Positions 56,392 to 64,000 of a DNA stretch of 64,000 nt are shown one piece after another. Origin of the DNA: Siphonodentalium dalli (Eukaryota > Mollusca > Scaphopoda > Gadilida > Siphonodentaliidae); NCBI GenBank assembly GCA_032622095.1, contig CP136066.1, forward strand, positions 106,597,319 through 106,661,318, given 5' to 3'. Below the pieces are notes generated by a model. It had not been told where the DNA came from. It saw nothing but the letters and a program-made list of their open reading frames with translations, and ran no database searches. The position numbers and the translations under genes were made by a program. Position 1 is the first letter of the stretch; every line of letters begins with the position of its first letter.

Positions 56392-57238
56392 TACAAGTGA
56401 AGTTCGGTAGCCCAGTGGTTAGAGTGTTGGACTTGTAATGGTGTTAAGGCCAACAACAAAAAAATATTTGTTTCCGATACCCTGTCTGGCTGAGATTATC
56501 GTGCCTGCCTCAAATTTTTTTTTCAATTTACTCCAGAAAGCTAGTCTATATAGTTACCTGTTAGAGTGTCAATGTGAATATTTATCTTTTCCCAATCCCA
56601 AAAGCAAAAATAAGTGGGTTATTAAGCTCAATATTGGTAGAGATCTTACTGCAGAGTGAATGAATAAGGAACAACATGTTTTTATCCAATGCTTTCAACA
56701 TGCTTTCAACATGCTTATTTTCAATACACATGGATCTACCATATGCCATGGAACCATGACTACACTATTATATTGCTTTTTTAAAAGGTTTTTTTTTTTT
56801 TAAATTTGCAAAAAAATAAAAATCCCTGCCTGCCTGGAAAAATTTCCCAATGTTATCGGAAACAGAGATGTTTTATGTTTTGGCCTTAAATGCACGGTCA
56901 TGAGTTCGTGCCCACACCGGTGAACTATCGTCTCCGCAACAGTGGCTTGGCCAGATTGAGCGGTGTGTGAGTGCTGTATAGAGCCGCAGGCTGTTTCAAA
57001 TCTTGTGCCAGGTAGTGACCCTTGGGCAAGGTAACTTGTTCTTGCTGGCTCCGTCATACCTAGAAGAAAAACAGGGACCTGGTTGTTGGGTAAGTGTAAT
57101 CCGCTCTAGTGAAGCGCCTGTAAAATGGCAGCAGGCACAAGACTCGGCATTACTTCACACCACAGCTGGGGTAATTACAAGCGCTTAGAGCCCTCGCTGG
57201 GATAGGTGCTATTCAAATCCCATTATTATATTACAAGT
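56392..57238 (+). mobile_element. tRNA-derived SINE split by a TTAA element
   Basis: A-box-like TAGCCCAGTGGTTAGAGTG at 56408 and B-box-like GAGTTCGTGCC at 56902 lie 495 bp apart only because a TTAA element intervenes; without it the spacing is tRNA-like. The body runs to GATAGGTGCTATTCAAATCC and a short ATTATTAT tail. A 7-bp duplication TACAAGT flanks the whole (56392-56398 and 57232-57238), consistent with LINE-mediated insertion. The minus and plus frames within it are by-products. Confidence 0.8.
56444..56889. mobile_element. 438-bp TTAA element inside the SINE
   Basis: TTAA at 56444-56447 and 56886-56889. Ends GGCCAACAACAAAAAAAT and the inverse-like ATGTTTTATGTTTTGGCC; further in, TTTCCGATA pairs with TATCGGAAA and GCCTGCCTC with CTGCCTGCC. 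The TTAA target is piggyBac-like, but the GGCC terminus differs from the CCCTTT ends of families A, C, D and E. Confidence 0.7.
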
Positions 57239-57704
57239 ACACATGTATAAAGCTTATATGATCTGTGCTATCCTAGCATTTCTCTTCACCTGGAAACAAC
57301 AGAAATTTTATATTTATGAATCTGTTTTGTATACTTGATGTGTTATCATAAGTTTAATTAGCTTTAATAGTTGGACATAATGGACATTCAATGGAGTGTT
57401 CAATATATGCTACATGCTATCTCAGCATTTCGGTTCACTTGGAAACAACAGAACTTTATATTTATGAATTTGTTTTGTATACCTGATGTGATAAGGCCCT
57501 CGTCAAAGGATTTTAAAAACATTTTGGGTGGGCTTAATACTGAGCATGGGTCACAGCACTCTTTATCAAATGCTTATCAAATGGGCATGAAGTGGTACAC
57601 CACTATTCAGGTGTTTATCAATGCTCGTTGGATATCTTCCTTTGAGAAGACATAGCGTTTTGTCTCAGAAAAATTTGTTGTGATAATTAAGGGATCATTG
57701 TGGT
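57239..57704. other. No gene recognised
   Basis: TTCACTTGGAAACAACAGAA recurs at 57288 and 57434, suggesting a diverged ~150-bp direct repeat. The 94-codon frame has no known motif. Confidence 0.4.
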
Positions 57705-58230
57705 ATGTTGCCAGCTTCGTTCATGCCAGTCTGGGTGCATGTGTCTGATCTCATGCCAAATGCAGAGGAGTGCTGGAGATTGGAGATGTACTTATTGTTT
57801 CTTCTTATTACTCAACTGTGGACTCTGAGGTGGGGGGGGGGGGGGGGGGGGGGGGGGGGTAGATGGGAGTGGTTGCATGCCAGTCTTGAGTCCATGTGTC
57901 TTAATTCATGCTATAAAATACACAGAGGAGTGCTGGAGATGTACATATAATTTCTGCTTGTATTACTCAGCTGTCGACTCTTAGGGCCGGGGAGTGGCAC
58001 AGGGGGTGGGGTGCATGTGTCTGATTTCATGCCAAATACACAGAGGAGTGCTGCAGATGTTCATTTTGTTTCTTCTCATTATTCAGCCTTGAACTCCCGA
58101 GGGAACTTAAGCAGGGGGAGGAGTCCAATTTGCAGAGGTACCTAGAGTTGGGGGGTGCATGTCTCTGAATTCACGTCAAATACACAGAGTGCTGGAGATG
58201 TTCATATTGTTTCTATTTATGTACTCAGAT
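57705..58230 (+). repeat. Tandem repeat with 28-G run
   Basis: Four diverged units of 120-170 bp share GTGCATGTGTCTGAT, ATGCCAAATACACAGAGGAG, GTGCTGGAGATG and TATTACTCAGCTGTGGACTC-type blocks. Unit 1 contains 28 consecutive G at 57832-57859. Confidence 0.75.
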
Positions 58231-58378
58231 GTGGACTCAGATGGAGAGAATGCATGGCTCCAAAGAAATTGAGAAGTTGAAATGAACACACAAGAAATGA
58301 CAATATTTTCTCAAAACAACACCCCCACCGCCAAGACCCAGTGTTTTATAGAGTTGTGGATTTGGTTTGGTTCATGGG

Positions 58379-59744
58379 GTTGTGGATAGAGATGGGCGGT
58401 ACTCGGTATTTACCGTGCGGTATCGGTATCAGCGCAATACCGATTTACCGTACCGAATCAAAACTAAAAATACCGTATTTTCGGTAATGAAATTATTCAT
58501 GTGTTGCCAACGTATGTGCGTCACCTTGTCACCGCGGCCGTGACATGCATGAATTGTATGACCGGTCAACCGTAAGCAACGAGAATCGGATAATTATGAT
58601 AACTCGGTGTAACAAGTCGGTACTACATGTATTAGTCTATAATTGCAACATTGTTACATCAAGGGCACAGCTGCCCGACGGCATCTTTGATCTTTACGAC
58701 ATATTAATGACAATGTAACTAACATCATGACGTTTGACTACTCATAGCTGGACGTTTATATGTGTCAATTTCGGTATCCGTCCAAATGGAAAATGCGTGG
58801 GCAACTCGGTATCTGTGTCCCAAGTTGGATCGAAGCATGTGGAATCGAAGCAGGTGTTATGGGGGGTCCCCGTGCACAACAAATTGAAAACCCCACAGGT
58901 GACTTTATAATTAGACGGTGATGCAATAGCGATTGATATACGCATTGCAGATTTTTGATACAACCTGATCTTGTCAATTGCAAATAGCACATCTTCTTGG
59001 AAAGTTGTGCACAAAAATGTCGGTATAAATATGTTTATATCCTACTATAAATTACTTTATTAAACATATACATGTATATACTTTATACCGGTTTATTATA
59101 CATATGTGCCTATATATCTGACAAAAAAAAGATCGCGTAATAACTTTAAATTACACTTGGGCACCATGTGCAACCGGTAGCTTGTCTGCTACAAATAAGA
59201 GGGACTCTTAAATTGTATACATGAATGGTATATCACGCTGCAAGGAGGAAAATATGAACCACCCGCGGGTTTGGGCATCTGCAGTTCGGAAATTGTCATG
59301 GCCGGTTTGCCTATTTTCATGACATCGCGCGAACGTTCATAAATTGTGAATTGTGTTCACTGATTACTAAGTACTCAGAATTCTATTCACTCATGAAAAT
59401 GTTACGAAAATCAAATTGACACGAAAAAATATTGTAGTCATGCTCTTATTCTTTTCAAATCAGTGCGACGACATGCGTGTAAATCATCAAAGAGATGTGT
59501 GAATATTACTTAATTGCATAGGTCTTTTTGTTGCCTAATTTAGGTATTGTCACGAATGTAGTAAATCCGTGGTCATATATACATGTATATTGTTCAGCTA
59601 AAATACAATAATTTACCGGGAATATCTGCTTTGGTCTTATAATTTAATAGCAATACCGATTACCGTACCGATACCGAGGTAAATCGACGAAAATTTACCG
59701 ATACCGAGATTGAAATTTCAATACCGCCCATCTCTAGTTGTGGA
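58379..59744. mobile_element. hAT element, 1350 bp, non-autonomous
   Basis: The element at 58387-59736 starts TAGAGATGGGCGGTACTCGG and ends ATTTCAATACCGCCCATCTCTA (outer 14 bp inverse). It is flanked by the 8-bp duplication GTTGTGGA (58379-58386 and 59737-59744). Subterminal GGTATCGGTAT / ACCGATACCG motifs are repeated many times at both ends. No transposase domain is recognisable on either strand; the 90-codon minus frame at 58742-59014 is unassigned. Confidence 0.9.
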
Positions 59745-61314
59745 GTATAGTACGTAACTGGCTACCAAACATACAGGAGTGTGGTGACACAGGGCTTGGG
59801 GTGTCTCACCCCCTCCAACTTTGGTCAAATTTTTTCATCAGTTGGAAAATTCATACCTGACACAATATTAATTGAAATTTCACTCCAACAATAGGTTGGA
59901 ATTTTTGTCATAGTTTGATTTTCCAACCAGCAGTTTGTGGGGAATTTGTTGTTTTAGACCCACAATTGCATATCTTCCGACTTGGTCGAAATCAGGTTGC
60001 ACATTTCCAACACTTTGAGAGCTGGAGGCCAGTCCTGATGCTAGAATTTTGCAGTTTTCAGGTTCAGATTTCAAACTTTTCTCACACCAGGTCAAACCTT
60101 GATCGGCACAGTGGATCCTGGTCCCTCCCCGGTTGCTAATCAAGAACTGCTGCTAGTCAATTAAAAAAAACAAATCGAGACCTGAGTAATTTGCATCGAG
60201 AAAGACCTCTATAGACGTTTGGATTCTGTAGTGTTGATGATCATATATAAAAGATCCTCTGGGTCCCTTCCTCCCCGGTTTCCTGTCAAAATTCAATTCA
60301 TAAAATAAAATCAAGGCATGAGTGGTACCAGTTTGGACATTCAAAGTGGAGGTGTGCCAATGGAATTATGCGATCCTGGCCTTGTGGGGAGGGGTGCAGT
60401 TGGAAATCACCTGTCAACAGAAACCCTCTAGTTGCGTCCCTGAAGACATATCCATATAATACTTCAACGATTCTGACAACCCATCTGAAACAAAATGATA
60501 ATATTGGATAATACCTCGAGAATGTGAATGGTTACGAGCGTATCACTGAGAGATTATTCAACAAATACCAATGACCTCCAATCAAGGTAACACATATCAC
60601 CCACTAGCGATAAAATAGCTTTGCCCTGTCTTCGTTGGATATTTTCCTGCATTATTATTTTCATTGGTCGAGTAAGTCACATGGGGCAACCCTGACATTT
60701 TCTTGCAAGTCATGTGAACATGCATTAGTATCTGGTTAGTACTGTTTTGGCCTGTATCATCATGTATGTGACTTGTTTTTGCAAAGTGCACAATTGTGGG
60801 TGTGAATGTAAATATAAATATACCGTTACTGTCATATCTTCACGGCACAAAAATGTCTGCAGATTATACGGTATTGCATTGCATTGAGATTATGATTAAC
60901 TGCGTAATTATTTTAGTTTAATAACTAAAACTTAATCAGAATTTATACAAATTATAGGCCTACAACCGGTGGATTAAGCATGTGATGTTATTTTCTTTCA
61001 AGATACTCCATACACCTGTATGCACTGAAATTTACCAACCCCACATAAGAACAGACTTGTGACTGACCTTGAGCTTTGAGGACCTATGCATGCTACATGT
61101 ACATGAGATTTGATTCAATATCAACATCGGCCTCCCGAATTGATATCAGATTTTGAATCTTCGGAAAAGTGCCAATTCACCACAGGGCAGGGTCAACTTA
61201 AATTGCATGCACATCAGTAGAAGAGAATATTAACAACTACGTGATTGCCACATCAAACATTATGGGGGACAACATGACATGCAGGAAAATCGTGTGAAGA
61301 ATTAATAAATTATT
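59745..61314. other. No gene recognised
   Basis: Frames at 59880-60344 overlap on opposite strands without recognisable motifs. No shared repeat. Confidence 0.4.
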
Positions 61315-61722
61315 AGTGCCCCTTCAAGTAATTTAAAACAATTATTAAAGTCATTTAAAACAATTATTAGTCACCTGAGGTAAACATCACCTTTTGCATG
61401 ACACTCTGGATAAAGTTGCCATCTATCTATCTGACAATAAATGCTCTTTATTGCTAATTATTAGTGCCTCTTTAAGTCATTTGAGGACAACAGCAGATCT
61501 ATCCCATGACATTCCTGTGCCATGTCCCCGATGTGCACAACTTTTCTCACATACCTTGTGAGCTGACAATAAACGCTCTTTATTAATCTTGTAATTTATC
61601 AGTCCCCCTTTAAGTCATCTGAGGTCAAAGGCAGCTATCCCATGACATAATTGTGCCAGGTGTGTACTAATTTTCCTACATATATTCTAAGCTGATCAGG
61701 AACACTATTATTGCTCATATAT
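61315..61722 (+). repeat. Three diverged ~135-bp tandem units
   Basis: Each unit has a TTATTAGTGCC-type start, TTTAAGTCATNTGAGG, CATGACA and, in two of them, GACAATAAAYGCTCTTTATT. Units begin near 61312, 61459 and 61595. Confidence 0.65.
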
Positions 61723-62322
61723 GCAAGTTGTCTGAGGTAAAAACAAATGATGGGTGACAAACATGACATGCAGGAAAATATCGCCACCACTGACAACGAT
61801 GTAAAGAAAGCTGGAAAATGGTGCATGGAGTTTTTCCGAATTTGGCTTTGGTGTTTTATGCACATTCGCCTGCAGAGAAATATGTTATATCAGGGAAAAT
61901 ATCACCTTGATAACCTTTGGCAAATGCGTTACATCTCAGGTTGTCTTGAACCGATTGGCCTGAAATTTTGGGCGCAATCGGAAATGGGGGGGGGGGTGAT
62001 ATATTTTTAAACGCGCCAAAATTGTGACAGATAAATGCACGCACATACAGACAAACACTTTTATATAGATCGATTCCATGAAAAGTTAGCATTGTTTATA
62101 ATATATGGGTTCTTAATTGGGAAAACAGGACAGAGCTATACCAACTGACTGGTGCATATGGAACTTGAATGACATTGAGTACAATATCATCAATCATTCT
62201 AGCTGTTAAAACACATTTCGGCAAGTGCACATACATGCTGCTGAGTAAGCCAGACATTTTTTAAATGTCAAAGGGCTACAAATAGCCCTTGTGTAATCCA
62301 ATTAGTTGCTATTTAAAAAATA
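61723..62322. other. No gene recognised
   Basis: The 87-codon frame at 61747-62010 has no motif and includes a G run (GGGGGGGGGG, 61985-61996). Confidence 0.4.
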
Positions 62323-62433
62323 CAGTAATGCTCTAAATAATTGACTCCTTAACCACAGCAGAATTATAGGTAACTTTTCAGGATTTAGTCGGAAATATGG
62401 CTTGTTGCCATTTATCGGAAAGCTCTCCCCGAG
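62323..62433 (+). mobile_element. Palindromic MITE P, left arm only
   Basis: TA-CAGTAATGCTCTAAATAATT through GGAAAGCTCTCCCCGAG; the right arm is absent. Confidence 0.75.
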
Positions 62434-62841
62434 TGGCAAGATGAATTTCAGCAGATTGTTATTATTAAATATAAACATGATTCAATGAATCCCGGAGATA
62501 AAGCAAATCTTAAAAAAAAAACAACAACAACTGAAATGCACTAGAAATAGAGTTTCGCTGGTTGTGTATGTTTCTATCATCATTTTGTTCATGCAACATG
62601 AAGTTGTACCAGTATTATACATGTAGACAAGATGTATATGTCTCATGCCTCTTGCTATATTGGCTTTAATGCAGTGATATTTTAAAATAAATTACAATGT
62701 AGCAGGCAATGAAATCCATCCTGTAACATACATGTAGGTTGAAATTGCTGACTTGATAGATTGAGACTACTGTAAAAAGAACAGCTGCATATAGAGAAGG
62801 CAGAGCGGGGGAGGGGGGGGTGGAGGGGGGCATTAAGGTGC
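62434..62841. other. No gene seen
   Basis: AT-rich; ends in G-rich 62806-62830. Confidence 0.4.
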
Positions 62842-63828
62842 TCTAGATTATGCCATGAATCTCTGCAGAATTACAGCTGATCAGTACGATTCACTATTCC
62901 TCAATAACAACAGCTGTGCTACCCATACAGTAGTATAAATTACATTATGTACAGTTCATGGTATTAATATATTATGTACATATACACTGCACATTGTTTT
63001 TTATCACATAATTTGGCCATAAAAGCAGTTTCATAATTATCGATAATAGACACGTTTAATATCAGCGCGTGCGATGACGTCACGGCGTTCTTCAAATAAC
63101 TTGCGATCGCTGTAGTTTATGATTTATTTGATCATGTGATAAAATGTATCTCACACTCGTCCTATTTTATACGTAATTTATCAACCTCGTCCTCTAAATT
63201 CTATTTGAGCCTCGGTAAACCTCGGCTCAAATCGAATTTAGTGAACTCGGTTGATAAATTCCGTATAAAATAGAAACTCATGTGAGATCTTCTATATATA
63301 ACACATCATCTCTCCTTAAAGAGGAGGCAATAAAGATATATATTTCACCAGTTCTCAACGGGGGACAATTTTTGATGTTCTAATCTGTTCTAACGGGGAA
63401 CTTTATAATATTGAAAAAAACAAAGTAGGTAATATATTTCTTATTTAATACTTGTTCCTTAATAATATATTTCACAGTTGTGATGGTACCAGGTCGAGAT
63501 TACATCATTTAGGCAACTTATGTGAACTAATTTTGCGATAAAATTGAATTTGTTACCTGCAGGAAAGTTCATGGTAGCAACTGACACAGAGCAAACTCTA
63601 TTCACAAAAGATATCTAAATCATGAAATCTTTATCTGGGACCTTCACTTACTGTGAAATACGTTATTGCAGAACATGTATTATCTAACAAATATATTACC
63701 TGCGATAATTTTTTAATATTATAAAGTTCCCTTTCGGAAATTAAAAAATTCTCAGGCTTTGTTTGAACTGGTCGAATATGATCTCTACGGGCGAATAGCC
63801 TGAGTAGAGATTCATGGCATGATCTAGT
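62842..63828. mobile_element. Element W, copy 2
   Basis: Left end TCTAGATTATGCCATGAATC and right end GATTCATGGCATGATCTAG. The internal order from about 63335 to 63828 matches W copy 1 minus its three insertions. The left arm is interrupted between about 62868 and 63335 by unrelated sequence that includes the palindrome at 63143-63288. Confidence 0.65.
63143..63288. repeat. Long imperfect palindrome
   Basis: TCTCACACTCGTCCTATTTT pairs with AAAATAGAAACTCATGTGAGA, and TATACGTAATTTATCAACC with GGTTGATAAATTCCGTATA. CTAAATTCTATTTGAGCC pairs with GGCTCAAATCGAATTTAG around a TCGGTAAACCTC centre. Total about 146 bp. Confidence 0.8.
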
Positions 63829-64000
63829 AGGTGCTCCAGCCCCTTTTGCATTGGGAAAAGTGACCTTCTAAAAATTACGTCCCCCATGCCCTTCAATGCT
63901 ACCCCAATGATTGAATGCGTGAGGTATGTAATTCTCTAATTCTACGGTAATCAAGAGTAAACAGTCTCTGATGAGATAGGTTATGAGCGGCTTTGTGATA

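Overview
This 64 kb window looks like AT-rich, intron-dense or intergenic DNA from a marine lophotrochozoan, most likely a bivalve mollusc. That is an inference from ubiquitous ACATGTA-type motifs, many TCCGTCC-headed dispersed repeats, hAT/piggyBac/Mutator-like DNA elements and decayed LINEs. I see no convincing host protein-coding gene, no rRNA, no true tRNA gene and no CRISPR array. Nearly every open frame is under 110 codons and lies in repeat DNA. There are no bacterial-style operons.

Layout. 1-7.0 kb: unique AT-rich DNA with two TTAA-flanked MITEs and one copy of a dyad-rich element (J). 7.0-9.3 kb: a cluster of five mobile elements and a minisatellite; a J copy with an 8-bp target duplication sits inside the minisatellite. 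10-17.5 kb: copies of a ~410-bp element (U), two LINE remnants (11.3 kb and 14.8-15.5 kb) and TA-flanked MITEs. 17.5-19.9 kb: an inverted-repeat structure containing a hAT element with a recognisable transposase C-terminus. 20.2-21.2 kb: a Mutator-like element with 97-bp terminal repeats that look identical. 23.2-25.3 kb: a transposon (W) holding three further insertions in two lineages, two of them one inside the other. 26-32.6 kb: minisatellite, MITEs and a second large TCCGTC-class repeat. 32.9-34.3 kb: a second hAT element with a broken transposase. 34.5-37.8 kb: a minisatellite whose flank recurs 2.7 kb away inside a 217-bp direct duplication. 38-48.6 kb: TCCGTC-class tandem-unit repeats and five copies of a palindromic MITE (P). 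48.7-56.1 kb: further inverted-repeat elements, including one whose ends are tandem 16-bp units. 56.4-57.2 kb: a tRNA-derived SINE split by a TTAA insertion. 58.4-59.7 kb: a third hAT. 61.3-63.8 kb: tandem repeats, a P fragment and a second W.

How the parts relate. The interest is in the mobile-element ecology: at least four superfamilies are recognisable by exact target duplications (8 bp for hAT, 9 bp for Mutator-like, TTAA for piggyBac-like, TA for the P and Q MITEs). Several insertions can be dated relative to each other because related empty sites occur in the same window. Autonomous coding capacity is seen only as decayed remnants: two hAT dimerisation domains and two LINE C-termini. 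The hAT-class, piggyBac-like and Mutator-like non-autonomous elements here would need enzymes supplied from elsewhere.

All repeat comparisons were made by eye. Boundaries are exact only where a target duplication is quoted; elsewhere treat them as good to about 10-30 bp.
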